DNA of 64,000 nucleotides from JAWLHK01 sp041690355 [NCBI: bacterium] (GCA_041690355.1 JAWLHK010000015.1:33842-97841); one strand, 5' to 3'. Positions 36,214-44,090 are shown, counted from the stretch's first letter. Notes: generated by a model from the sequence alone, not told the origin. Program-made: numbers and translations.

Positions 36214-36297
36214 CCGCCTGAAGGCTTCCGCCCGAAGACTCCCGCCTGAAGATATCCGCCTCAAGGCTTTCGACTGAAGACTGAAGACTGTCGACTG
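36214..36297. repeat. 14-bp (2 x 7) tandem array
   Basis: Six units of 14 bp, such as CCGCCTGAAGGCTT, CCGCCCGAAGACTC and TCGACTGAAGACTG. The last two grade into 7-bp units (CGACTGA, AGACTGA). It lies between the AhpD-like gene and SQR. Confidence 0.75.
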
Positions 36298-36375
36298 ACC
36301 CCGCTATCGCTCTGCCTGAAAACCGGCCGAACCTTACGAACGGTGAGACGCGTCTGGTAAAAAGAGAAAGATATA

Positions 36376-36391
36376 GAAATCCATATATTTC
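36376..36391. promoter_or_regulatory. AT-rich upstream region of SQR with a small inverted repeat
   Basis: GAAAT-CCATAT-ATTTC lies about 24 bp before the SQR start, in a markedly AT-rich 50-bp stretch in a GC-rich genome. It could be the promoter and operator; no clear -35/-10 pair. Confidence 0.3.
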
Positions 36392-36414
36392 AATTTCTTT
36401 CACGTGTGGGTCTT

Positions 36415-37638
36415 ATGAGCAAGCGACAGAACATTCTCATCCTCGGCGGCGGAACCGGTGGCATCACGGTCGCCGCGCAGCTGCGCCGCAAGGCGCCCGA
36501 GTTTCACGTCACCGTTCTGGAGCCCTCGGAGCATCACTACTACCAGCCCCTGTGGACGCTGGTCGGCGCCGGCGATACGGCGAAGGAATCCACCGTGCGC
36601 CCGCAGGCGTCGGTCATCCCGAAGGGTGTCGAGTGGATTCAGGACGCCGCCGAAACGATCGATCCCGAGCGCAAAGAGGTCGTGACGAAGAGCGGACGTC
36701 ATCTCGCGTATGATTTTCTCGTCGTCGCCCCCGGCATCCAGATGAACTGGGATCGCATCGAAGGGCTCGCGGGCAATGTCGGCCGTCACGGCATCGTTTC
36801 GATCTACGGCTACGAGCACGCCGAAAAGACGGCGAGCGCCCTCGAATCGTTCCGCGGCGGCAAGGCGATTTTCACCATGCCCGGCACGCCGATCAAGTGC
36901 GCCGGCGCCCCGCAGAAGATCATGTATCTGGCTGATGACATCTTTCGCCGCAACGGCGTGAAGGCCGACGTGGTCTTCGCCTCGGCCGGCGCGAAGATCT
37001 TCGGCGTCAAGGAGTTCGCCGCGACGCTCGACAAGGTCATCGCCCGCCGCAACATCGAGACCCGTTATCGCCACGACCTGATCGCGGTCGACGCGGCGGC
37101 CCGGCGCGCCCGTTTCCGCGTGACCGAGTGCGAAGGGGACAAGGTCACCGGCACGCGCGAAGAAGAGGTGGCCTACGATCTGCTGCACGTCGTGCCCCCC
37201 ATGAGCGCCCCCGATTTCATCCGGAATTCCCCGTTGGCGGTTCCGAACGAACCGCTCGGCTGGGTCGACGTCGATCGGGGGACGCTGCAGCACAACCGGT
37301 ACCCCGATGTGTTCAGTCTGGGCGACGCGAGCAGCGCGCCCACGTCCCGCACCGGGGCGGCCATCCGCAAGCAGGCGCCGGTGCTCGTGCACAACCTGAT
37401 TGCCCACGCGCGCCGCATCGAGCGCGGCCCCGTGTGGAAGACGTACGACGGCTACGCTTCGTGCCCGCTGATCACGGGTTTCGGCAGCCTGGTGCTGGCG
37501 GAATTCGATTACGCCGGCAAGCCGGCCCCCTCGTTCCCCATCGACACGACGAAGGAGCGCTGGAGCATGTACCAGCTCAAGAAGCACATTCTCCCGCGCA
37601 TGTACTGGAACGTGATGGTGAAGGGAAGGGACTTCTAG
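36415..37638 (+). CDS. sqr: Sulfide:quinone oxidoreductase, type II (SQRDL-like)
   Basis: 407 residues. It oxidises sulfide to polysulfide and passes electrons to quinone. The N-terminal FAD site is ILILGGGTGGITVAAQLRRK. Catalytic cysteines are Cys162 (PIKCAGAPQKIMYLADD) and Cys350 (YASCPLITGFG), matching the pair in mitochondrial-type SQR. The second FAD site is YPDVFSLGDASSAPTSRTGA. The hydrophobic C-terminal end (KKHILPRMYWNVMVKGR) is as expected for membrane docking. The ATG at 36415 is preferred; a GTG at 36406 is also in frame. No other sulfur gene adjoins. Confidence 0.9.
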   Translation: MSKRQNILILGGGTGGITVAAQLRRKAPEFHVTVLEPSEHHYYQPLWTLVGAGDTAKESTVRPQASVIPKGVEWIQDAAETIDPERKEVVTKSGRHLAYDFLVVAPGIQMNWDRIEGLAGNVGRHGIVSIYGYEHAEKTASALESFRGGKAIFTMPGTPIKCAGAPQKIMYLADDIFRRNGVKADVVFASAGAKIFGVKEFAATLDKVIARRNIETRYRHDLIAVDAAARRARFRVTECEGDKVTGTREEEVAYDLLHVVPPMSAPDFIRNSPLAVPNEPLGWVDVDRGTLQHNRYPDVFSLGDASSAPTSRTGAAIRKQAPVLVHNLIAHARRIERGPVWKTYDGYASCPLITGFGSLVLAEFDYAGKPAPSFPIDTTKERWSMYQLKKHILPRMYWNVMVKGRDF

Positions 37639-37650
37639 GCGTACTGAGTC

Positions 37651-37706
37651 GCTGGACGCTGGACGCTGGACGCTGGGCAAGCGCCAAGCGCTGAGCTCTG
37701 AGCGTC
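37651..37706. repeat. Heptamer array after SQR
   Basis: Eight 7-bp units: GCTGGAC x3, GCTGGGC, AAGCGCC, AAGCGCT, GAGCTCT, GAGCGTC. The first units equal those before cca and the later ones those of the composite repeat. A further short run (CTCAAGA, CACATGA, CTCATGA) is at 37742-37762. Confidence 0.75.
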
Positions 37707-37775
37707 GAGGGGGCCAGGGACGACTCCCGACTTTGAACCGACTCAAGACACATGACTCATGACCCCGTACGTGCG

Positions 37776-37805
37776 TTGACATCGATCGTACGTTCGTGCT
37801 AGGCT
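37776..37805 (+). promoter_or_regulatory. Sigma70 promoter of the Phd/PIN pair
   Basis: A perfect TTGACA (37776-37781), an 18-bp spacer and TAGGCT (37800-37805), 7 bp before the antitoxin ATG (37812). This again is a very short or absent leader. The direct repeat GTACGT occurs at about 37768 and 37788 and could be an antitoxin site. Confidence 0.65.
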
Positions 37806-37811
37806 CGGGGC

Positions 37812-38081
37812 ATGGGTAATGAGAAAGAAGGATACGGCGGGAAGCGGCTGACCGCGTCGGCCCTGCGGGCGAACATCTACAAGGTGCTCGACGAAGTGCT
37901 CGCCACGGGCGAAGCCGTCGAAATCGAGCGGTACGGCGAAGTCCTGCGCATCGTGCCGGCAGACAGGGCAGGGGGGCGAAAGCGGCATGCCAGGCTGGCC
38001 AATCTGCCTGCGTTCGATCTCGTGAGCGGCGATCCTGAAGACCTTGTTCATCTCGACTGGTCGGGCACCTGGCGGCCGTGA
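37812..38081 (+). CDS. Phd/YefM-type antitoxin
   Basis: 89 residues. The Phd fold is seen in KRLTASALRANIYKVLDEVL and AVEIERYGEVLRIVPAD. The C-terminal part, with LPAFDLVSGDPEDLVHLDWS, is the type that wraps a PIN toxin and carries the common DWS motif. The ATG lies 6 bp after the -10 box. The stop overlaps the toxin GTG (GTGA). It should neutralise the PIN protein and repress the operon. Confidence 0.85.
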   Translation: MGNEKEGYGGKRLTASALRANIYKVLDEVLATGEAVEIERYGEVLRIVPADRAGGRKRHARLANLPAFDLVSGDPEDLVHLDWSGTWRP

Positions 38082-38464
38082 AGACGTCGCTGCTCTACCT
38101 GGATACGCACGTCGTCGTCTGGCTGGCCCAGAACGAGCCCCAGCGGCTCTCGACGACCGGCCGGCGACTGATCGAGCGCAGCGCTCTCCGGATCTCACCG
38201 ATGGTCTCGCTTGAACTGCGCTATCTGTTCGAGATCGGGCGCCTCAAGCTGCCGCCCCGGCACTGGCTGCCCGAGCTGCTTCGCAGGCTGGATGCGGAGC
38301 TGGGGCAGATCCCTTTCGCAGACGTCGTCACCCACGCCGAAGAGCTCGCCTGGTCACGCGATCCGTTCGATCGGCTCATCGTAGCCGAGGCGGCCTGCGC
38401 GTCTGCCGCCCTCCTCACCAAAGATGAGCTGCTGCGCGAACATTTCCGCAAAGCAGTGTGGTGA
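38078..38464 (+). CDS. PIN-domain ribonuclease toxin (VapC-like)
   Basis: 128 residues from a GTG coupled to the antitoxin stop. PIN acidic residues are Asp in LYLDTHVVVWLA, Glu in SPMVSLELRYLFEIGRL, and Asp in WSRDPFDRLIVAEAACASAA followed by LLTKDE. This TDPFDRLI-like pattern is typical of VapC toxins paired with Phd antitoxins. It is a metal-dependent RNase that probably cleaves tRNA or rRNA. Confidence 0.88.
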   Translation: MKTSLLYLDTHVVVWLAQNEPQRLSTTGRRLIERSALRISPMVSLELRYLFEIGRLKLPPRHWLPELLRRLDAELGQIPFADVVTHAEELAWSRDPFDRLIVAEAACASAALLTKDELLREHFRKAVW

Positions 38465-38531
38465 GGGCCAACGCACCGAGCGCTCACCGCTTCAGCTATC
38501 TTCTGACGAAGCTGGCCCGCGGGGGCCTGAG

Positions 38532-38948
38532 TCAGGTCTGCGGAGTTTCGGGCGCAGAGGCGGGGTTCGTGGGGAGGTCGACCACGAACCCCTTGCTTTT
38601 CAGCCAGGTCACGGCATCGGCATGGGTGCCCACGACCTTGATGTCGATGCCCGACAGCATGGCCACCGTCTTGGCCATCGCCCGCAGCCAGAGGCTCGGC
38701 ACCAGGGCGGCGATGTACAGTTTATCCTGGTGCCGCTTTCCGATTTCGCCCCAGAGGGCCAGGTAATCGGTCTCGGATTTCTTCGTCAGCGTCGAGTCGC
38801 TGTACAGGCCGATGCGCGTGTACTTCGACGCGAGGTAGGCGAACGATTTTTCGACTTCTTCGGCCAGCGCCTTGCCGTTCGCCGCGCTGGTATATTCGCC
38901 ATGGACCAGGTAGACCAGATTCTCGTGCATCCACGTCCGCATGCGCAT
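38532..38948 (-). CDS. SpoIIAA-like (STAS-fold) small protein
   Basis: Up to 138 residues. A start at Met7 (MHENLVYLVHGEYTSAANG) is also possible. The pattern of alternating strands and helices, VYLVHGEYTSAANGKALAEE, RIGLYSDSTLT, KLYIAALVPSLWLRAMAK, then VVGTHADAVTWLKSKGF, resembles the SpoIIAA-like/STAS proteins (PF11964 type) that end in an A(L/V)xWL segment. It is cytosolic with no partner gene next to it. Function unknown. Confidence 0.55.
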   Translation of the reverse strand: MRMRTWMHENLVYLVHGEYTSAANGKALAEEVEKSFAYLASKYTRIGLYSDSTLTKKSETDYLALWGEIGKRHQDKLYIAALVPSLWLRAMAKTVAMLSGIDIKVVGTHADAVTWLKSKGFVVDLPTNPASAPETPQT

Positions 38949-39027
38949 CCTCCCGCGCTCATCTTGGCCTGGAGGTCCCAGCCGGAGCGCTCCGTCAATT
39001 TATCCCACGTCAGCGAGGGGATGCAAG

Positions 39028-39127
39028 GCCGAGCGCCAAGCGCCGAGCGCTAAGCACTGAAGAAGGATCCCACGCCATGCCGAAATTCGTCATTCCTCAC
39101 TCGTCACTCGTCACTCGTCACTCGTCA
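39028..39127. repeat. Composite repeat, copy B
   Basis: Array GCCGAGC/GCCAAGC (39028-39055), core CTGAAGAAGGATCCCACGCC plus CGAAATTCGTCA, then array CTCGTCA (to 39127). It is the reverse complement arrangement of 18271-18361. It supplies the last codons and the stop of the MtfA-type gene (TCA at 39111-39113). Confidence 0.8.
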
Positions 39128-39854
39128 CTTCTGCAGGGTCGTCGCGGTAGAATTTCGCCAGCTCGGCGTACAGGTCGGGAAGGGCGTCGCGAAGCTCGCG
39201 CGGGGTCTCAAAGAACGATTCCGTCGCCACCGCGAAGAATTCAGCCTCGTTCTCGGCGCCGTAGTCGTCGAGCACGCTCAGGTGGCGCGGATTGCCGACC
39301 TCGAGCTCGAGAAAATTGCGCTCCATGACTTCGCCCCAGATCCGATAATCGGATTCGCGGTGCAGGCGCGGGGTTCCGTCGAAGTCGCCGGTGGCCCGAT
39401 CGAGCACGTGGGCGAACTCGTGGAAGACCGTGTTGTAGCCATCCCGCGGATCGGCAAGCCCCTCGAGCACGTCATCCCAGGCGAGCACGACCACCCCCCA
39501 GTCGTGCGCCTCGCCCATGTTGACGTCCTGGTATTCGGGGTGCCGGAAGCCGCCGGGGTACACGACGATCTCGGTCAGCCGGTTGTAGTAGCTGAGCCCC
39601 AGGCGCAGGATCGGACGGCAGGCCGCCGCCGCGATGGTCACGCGCAGCTCGTCGGTCATCTCGATGCCGCCGGCCGGGATCCAGATCTTCTCCCAGACGA
39701 ACAGTTTCGCGAGCGTGCGCAGAGTGTCCTGGTCCGCCGAAGGCAGGGCGGCAAAGAAGGGGACGCGGGCCGTGAGAACCTCGTTCCACTCGGGCGGAAA
39801 CGGGCGATCGCGGTGCAGCCGGCGAGTCAGAGCGCGGGGGAGCCACATGCGCAT
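39111..39854 (-). CDS. mtfA: MtfA-family zinc metallopeptidase
   Basis: 247 residues from the ATG at 39854, chosen because GGGAGG lies 8 nt upstream. The gluzincin motif HEFAHVLD (HExxH) is followed by the distal Glu region NEAEFFAVATESFFETP. Other family blocks are WEKIWIPAGGIEMTDELRVT, YNRLTEIVVYPGGF and GVVVLAWDDVLEG. E. coli MtfA binds Mlc and has aminopeptidase activity. No PTS genes are near, so the target here is open. The extreme C-terminus (VTSDE) is encoded by a heptamer array. Confidence 0.88.
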   Translation of the reverse strand: MRMWLPRALTRRLHRDRPFPPEWNEVLTARVPFFAALPSADQDTLRTLAKLFVWEKIWIPAGGIEMTDELRVTIAAAACRPILRLGLSYYNRLTEIVVYPGGFRHPEYQDVNMGEAHDWGVVVLAWDDVLEGLADPRDGYNTVFHEFAHVLDRATGDFDGTPRLHRESDYRIWGEVMERNFLELEVGNPRHLSVLDDYGAENEAEFFAVATESFFETPRELRDALPDLYAELAKFYRDDPAEVTSDE

Positions 39855-39950
39855 CCAGTGTACCTCCCGGGGCCGGGGGCGGCACGACATTGCGTCCGGT
39901 TTTCGGGGAGAAGGTAGCGTCGGCCGGGCTCGATATCACGGGCGCCGGAG

Positions 39951-39965
39951 ATACCCATCGGGTAT
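39951..39965. promoter_or_regulatory. Palindrome overlapping a -10 box
   Basis: ATACCC-ATC-GGGTAT, perfect, overlaps TATACT (39963-39968) upstream of the small gene at 39993. It is a candidate operator; the regulator is unknown, but the WYL protein encoded downstream is one possibility. Confidence 0.4.
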
Positions 39966-39992
39966 ACTGTAAGCGATACGCGAGGCTCCTGG

Positions 39993-40232
39993 ATGGATAT
40001 TTACGGCAAAAACGGTCGCTGGTTCGTCATCCCCCGCCAACGCAGCGCCCGCAACGAGCTGCTGGCTCCGTTTGCAGAGGGCGCTGACGGCACCCTCTTC
40101 GGGCGCCGCGTGCGACGCGCCTATCACAATGCCGATTACGGCGTCGAACTCGACTGCAACCTCGAAGAGGCCTGCGTCATCGGCGGCTGCCTCGAGCTGA
40201 TTGCCGACCTCGTTCGCTCTGAACGGCACTGA
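39993..40232 (+). CDS. Small protein of unknown function
   Basis: 79 residues from the ATG at 39993, about 25 bp after a TATACT box. Visible features are NGRWFVIPRQRSARNELLAP, RRVRRAYHNADYGVELDC and CVIGGCLELIADLV. It has three cysteines, is basic in the middle, and has no signal or membrane helix. Its spacing (20 bp) and direction fit co-transcription with the WYL regulator. No family recognised. Confidence 0.45.
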   Translation: MDIYGKNGRWFVIPRQRSARNELLAPFAEGADGTLFGRRVRRAYHNADYGVELDCNLEEACVIGGCLELIADLVRSERH

Positions 40233-40252
40233 CTCTCCATCTCCTCCCGTTC

Positions 40253-41239
40253 GTGTCGAACCGCAAACCGAATTACGACACCGCCCTGCAGATCATTCAG
40301 CTGGCGATGCGCGCTTTTCCCCGGCGCACGCCCTGGCCGCTCGCCGAGGCCGCCGAGGAGATCGGCTGCAGCGCGCGCACGATCAAGCGCTACGTCGAAG
40401 CCCTCGCCGACGTCTTTCAGGACGACGAAGGGCGGCCGCTGCTCACCATCGAACACGAGGGGAACCGGAATCCGCGCCTCGTCGTCTCGCGCCCCGTGCT
40501 GGCGCTCAACCCCTGGGTCTACGACTACGCCTCGCTGTTTCTGGCCATGCAGATGCTGAACTTCGCCGAGGGCACCGAGCTTCAGGCGGGGCTCGCGCGC
40601 ATCGAGCAGGGGCTGGCGCCGCTGCTCCCCGCCGAAGCGCAGTCTGCCCTCCGGCGGATGGCGCGCAAGTTTCACGTCTTTCACCACGGCGCCCGCAGCA
40701 TCCCCGACGGCGACGTCTTCTCCGACGTGTTTTCGGCCGTCGTCCAGGAGCGTCGGCTGCGGATTCAGTACGAAGGGTGGAAGGCGCCCGCCGTACTCGA
40801 ACCGTTGAGCCTGATCGTCTTCAAAGAAGGGCTTTATCTGGTGACGCGGGCGCCGAAGAACCAGAAACTCTACGTGCTGGCCGTCGAGCGCATCCGCCGG
40901 GCCGACTTCCTGACCGAGCGGTTTGCGTATCCCGATGACTGGTCGCCCGAGCAGTTCCGCGGGCAGAACTTCGGCATGCTCCCGGGCGAGGTCATGGACG
41001 TTTCGTTACGCTTCCGGCCCCATCTGTACGAGTACCTGCGGAGCCGCACGTTCCACCCCACGCAGAAGCTGAAAAAGCTGCGCGACGGCAGCGTGCGCAT
41101 GACCATGTCGGTGTCGGGTCTCGAAGAGCTGCGTGCGTGGATCTGCGCCTTCGGCGACGAGGTGGTTGTCGAGGGCCCCGAGAAGCTCCGCCGCTCGGTT
41201 GCGGCGCGTCTGCAGGGCGCCGCCGAGCAGTATCGTTGA
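40253..41239 (+). CDS. WYL-domain transcriptional regulator
   Basis: 328 residues from a GTG. The N-terminal HTH is PWPLAEAAEEIGCSARTIKR then YVEALADVFQDDEG. The middle WYL domain (about 150-225) has VQERRLRIQYEGW and LSLIVFKEGLYLVTRAP followed by LYVLAVERIRRADFL. The C-terminal WCX extension has LRFRPHLYEYLRSRTFHPTQ and LRAWICAFGDEVVVEGP. WYL proteins sense nucleic acid or other ligands and often control DNA-damage or phage-defence genes. No defence operon is directly adjacent, so the target is unknown. Confidence 0.85.
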   Translation: MSNRKPNYDTALQIIQLAMRAFPRRTPWPLAEAAEEIGCSARTIKRYVEALADVFQDDEGRPLLTIEHEGNRNPRLVVSRPVLALNPWVYDYASLFLAMQMLNFAEGTELQAGLARIEQGLAPLLPAEAQSALRRMARKFHVFHHGARSIPDGDVFSDVFSAVVQERRLRIQYEGWKAPAVLEPLSLIVFKEGLYLVTRAPKNQKLYVLAVERIRRADFLTERFAYPDDWSPEQFRGQNFGMLPGEVMDVSLRFRPHLYEYLRSRTFHPTQKLKKLRDGSVRMTMSVSGLEELRAWICAFGDEVVVEGPEKLRRSVAARLQGAAEQYR

Positions 41240-41264
41240 GCGGCCCTCGACTCCAGGCCGAATC

Positions 41265-43400
41265 TCAGCGATAGATCAGGTCGAAGAGGCGGCGCGCGAG
41301 GTCGGCGTTCTGCCCCTGGAGCATCTTGTACTCTGACAGCGCCTCGGCGCGCTGCCCGCGGGCGACATAGACCAACCCCATGCCGAAGTGAAAGAGGGGC
41401 TGCTCGGGGTCGCGGCGTATCCCTTCGCGAAAGACCTGGGCGGCGGCATCGAGGCGCTCCTGCTGCACAAGCGCGTTGCCGAGCTGGAATCGGGCCACGT
41501 GCAGATCCGGGTCGCGGGCGACCGCGTCGCGAAAAGCCAGCTCTGCATCGCGAGGGCGCCCGTCGTCGCGGGCCGCCACGCCGAGGTGCAGATAGGGCTC
41601 GGCCGCGTCTGGAGCCAGAGCGACCGCGCGCCCGCAGACCTCGACGGCGCGTTCGGTACGCCGTGCATCGTTATAGAGCTGGCAGAGCCGGCTCCACGCT
41701 TCAACGGAACCGGGTGCGAGGTCGATCGCCGCCAGAAAGGCGCGCTCGGCCTGCGGCAAGTCTTCGCGCTGCATTTCGGTCAGACCGAGCGAAGTCCAGA
41801 GGGGGGCGTCCGGACCTCGCCGCAGCGCCTCGGCGAACGCTTCGGCAGCCTGGTCCCAGCGGCCCATCCGGTAGTACACGCGGCCGCGTCCGGCTGGGCC
41901 CAGGGGGTCGTCGGGAGCGAGCCGCGCCACTTGGGCAAAGGCGTCCAGCGCCTGCTCGTAGAGCTCCAGATGCTCGTAGGCGACCCCGAGGTCGTGGTGG
42001 GCGTGAAAGGCCCGTGGGGCGCGCCGGATGACCTCACGGTACATCTCGGCAGCCTTGGGCCACTGCTCATGCCGGGCGAAGAGGTCGCCGAGCTGCCAGT
42101 AGGCCTGCGTGTACTGCGGGTTGACGCGGAGGGCGCGCGCGAACGCCTTGCCGGCGTCGAGGTCCTGACCGCCCGCGACGAGCAGCGCGCCCAGCTCGTA
42201 GTGGGCGTCGGCGCGGGTCGGGGCCAGGGCGGCGGCGCGGTCGAGCAGGCGGCGGGCTTCGGCGGTCTGTCCCGCTTCTCGCAGCACGCGCCCGAGGTTG
42301 ATCAGCGGCTCGGCCTTGCCGCCGTCGGCCCGGATTGCCTTGCGGTACGCGTCCTGCGCGGCCGGTAATTCGCCGCGGTCTTCGGCCAGAATGCCCAGCT
42401 GGTTCCACGCGTCGGCGTGATCGGGCTGCAGGGCGACGGCGCTTTCGAAAAGCCGGCGCGCCTCGTCGTCGCGCCCGCGGCCGCGTTCGGCGAGCCCCCA
42501 GGCATAGCGGATGCGCGGCGCGTCCGTATGGCGGGTGGCCGCGCGGGCAAAGACGGCCGCTGCGTCGTCGAATTCTCCGAGTTGAATGCGCAGCGTGCCG
42601 GCGAGAAGCCAGGCGTCTTCGAGCGCCGGATGTTCGTGGGCGACTTTATCGAAGGCGCGCACGGCCTCTTCAAGCCGGTTGTCGAGGTAGAGGGCCATAC
42701 CCGGGCGCAGGCGCTCGTCGTCGTCGGCGCGCCCTTCGGTGCGCAGCGCGCGGAGCGGGCGCCTCGGGTGCATCGCGGCGAGCAGTCGCTGGAGGGCCGA
42801 GGCCGGAACCGCGAAATTGAGGTTCTGCCCCTTGATGAGCTGCAGCGTGGCCACGCCGACCACCTCGCCGCTCGTATTGAGAACGGGGCTGCCGCTGCTG
42901 CCGGGCGATATCGGGGCCGATATCTGCAGGATCGGCCCGACCCCGGGGATGTCGCGCACCGAAGACACGATGCCGTCCGAAACGGAGAACTGCAACCCCA
43001 GCGGCGTGCCCAGCACGAAGACCCGTTCGCCCTCGGCGGGCAGGGTCACGGCGAGCGGCAGCGGCGACGGGGGTGAAGTGACCGGCGCTGCCAGGGCGAG
43101 CACGACCAGATCGCGCTTCGGGTCGGCGGCTGCGTATCCATCGGCGGTGACGCGGCGACCGTCGGCAAGCCGCAGCTCGACGGCAGCTGCGTTCTGCACG
43201 ACATGCCCGTTGGTGACGACCCGGTCGGCTGCGACGAAGAATCCGGTGCCGAGGCCCGTCTCCTGGCCGGCGGCATTGCGGGTCACGACGACGACGACCG
43301 AGGGCTTGACGCGCCGGACCATGTCGGGCAGGTCGGCCGCCGCGGCGAGGGGACTGAGCAGCAGGCCGCCCACGAGAAGGAGAAGCAGTCGGTGAAGCAT
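41265..43400 (-). CDS. Periplasmic trypsin-like serine protease fused to a long TPR array
   Basis: 711 residues with a Sec signal (LLLLVGGLLLSPLAAAAD). The S1C-type protease domain (about 24-205) has the triad His (TNGHVVQN), Asp (DPKRDLVVLAL) and Ser (SPGSSGSPVLN). In HtrA/DegP a PDZ domain would follow. Here about 12-14 TPR repeats (about 230-705) take its place, such as NRLEEAVRAFDKVAHEHPAL and DAWNQLGILAEDRGELPAAQ. It is probably a periplasmic quality-control or processing protease with protein-binding repeats. Confidence 0.85.
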   Translation of the reverse strand: MLHRLLLLLVGGLLLSPLAAAADLPDMVRRVKPSVVVVVTRNAAGQETGLGTGFFVAADRVVTNGHVVQNAAAVELRLADGRRVTADGYAAADPKRDLVVLALAAPVTSPPSPLPLAVTLPAEGERVFVLGTPLGLQFSVSDGIVSSVRDIPGVGPILQISAPISPGSSGSPVLNTSGEVVGVATLQLIKGQNLNFAVPASALQRLLAAMHPRRPLRALRTEGRADDDERLRPGMALYLDNRLEEAVRAFDKVAHEHPALEDAWLLAGTLRIQLGEFDDAAAVFARAATRHTDAPRIRYAWGLAERGRGRDDEARRLFESAVALQPDHADAWNQLGILAEDRGELPAAQDAYRKAIRADGGKAEPLINLGRVLREAGQTAEARRLLDRAAALAPTRADAHYELGALLVAGGQDLDAGKAFARALRVNPQYTQAYWQLGDLFARHEQWPKAAEMYREVIRRAPRAFHAHHDLGVAYEHLELYEQALDAFAQVARLAPDDPLGPAGRGRVYYRMGRWDQAAEAFAEALRRGPDAPLWTSLGLTEMQREDLPQAERAFLAAIDLAPGSVEAWSRLCQLYNDARRTERAVEVCGRAVALAPDAAEPYLHLGVAARDDGRPRDAELAFRDAVARDPDLHVARFQLGNALVQQERLDAAAQVFREGIRRDPEQPLFHFGMGLVYVARGQRAEALSEYKMLQGQNADLARRLFDLIYR

Positions 43401-43531
43401 CCCTTTACCGTAGCCTTCTGCGCACGGCGATTCAAACCGGGATGTGCACGTGGAGTTCGCGCCTGTCGCAAAAGTAAAAAGGGGAAGCCGCCAACGACGG
43501 TTCCCCCGTGAGGGCCACGGAAGGCCGCGCC

Positions 43532-43873
43532 TCAGCGCGGCATGGAGAGAAACAGCTCGGCCGTTTTGGCCAGCGCGTCGACGTGGGGATTGGACAGGCG
43601 CATCACGAGCGCATCGAGCCGGGCGCGGGCGGCGCCGCTTGCCTGAGCGGTGGTGGGGGGTTCGTCGACCAGAAGGCAGAGCGGGCAGCCGAGGGCGGTG
43701 GCCAGCGCGGCCAGCGTGGCGATACTGGCCCGGTCGGCTTCGCCCCGTTCGAGACGCCCCAGATGCTTGGCGCTGAGGCCTGCCCGCTCTGCCAGCTGCT
43801 GTTGGCTGATGCCGAGTGCGATGCGCCGTTCGCGGAGAGTACGCCCGATTCGAATTCCCAGTGTTTCAGTCAT
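43532..43873 (-). CDS. XRE-family transcriptional regulator
   Basis: 113 residues. The Cro/C1 HTH is LRERRIALGISQQQLAERAG, LSAKHLGRLERGEADRASIA then TLAALATALGCPLCLLVDEP. A short helical tail may dimerise. Its start codon lies inside one arm of a 12-bp inverted repeat that recurs about 95 bp upstream, which suggests autoregulation. The target is unknown. Confidence 0.8.
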   Translation of the reverse strand: MTETLGIRIGRTLRERRIALGISQQQLAERAGLSAKHLGRLERGEADRASIATLAALATALGCPLCLLVDEPPTTAQASGAARARLDALVMRLSNPHVDALAKTAELFLSMPR

Positions 43874-43975
43874 GTTACACGTTTCGATATCTGAAAGGGG
43901 CCCATTATAGCGCGGACAATCGCCAAGCGGAACCCCTTAAAGGTCCTTTTAGGGTATCTTTTTGTGTAACATGAC
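43869..43975. promoter_or_regulatory. 12-bp inverted repeats flanking the XRE promoter
   Basis: GTCATGTTACAC (43869-43880, including the ATG) and GTGTAACATGAC (43964-43975) are perfect reverse complements. Between them a second imperfect inverted repeat, CCTTAAAGG ... CCTTTTAGGG, is present. They could be twin operators or a palindromic element boundary. Confidence 0.5.
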
Positions 43976-44036
43976 CATTTCCTAGTGGTGAAAACGACCG
44001 GGGAGCGAATTCCGCGGCGGTCATCCGGTCTTCAAT

Positions 44037-44090
44037 CAGACAGCCACGCCACTTTCGAGCGGGCAGACAGCCACGCCACTTTCGAGCGGG
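44037..44090. repeat. Two perfect 27-bp tandem repeats
   Basis: The unit begins CAGACAGCCACGCCACTTTC and ends GAGCGGG; copies are 44037-44063 and 44064-44090. It recalls the repeated terminal motifs of some insertion sequences (IS21-like), so a solo IS end is possible, but no transposase is present. Confidence 0.6.

Noticed and set aside
18271-39127. Heptamer arrays considered as CRISPR arrays
   Set aside because: The period is 7-14 bp with no 20-40 bp spacers, no leader and no cas genes.
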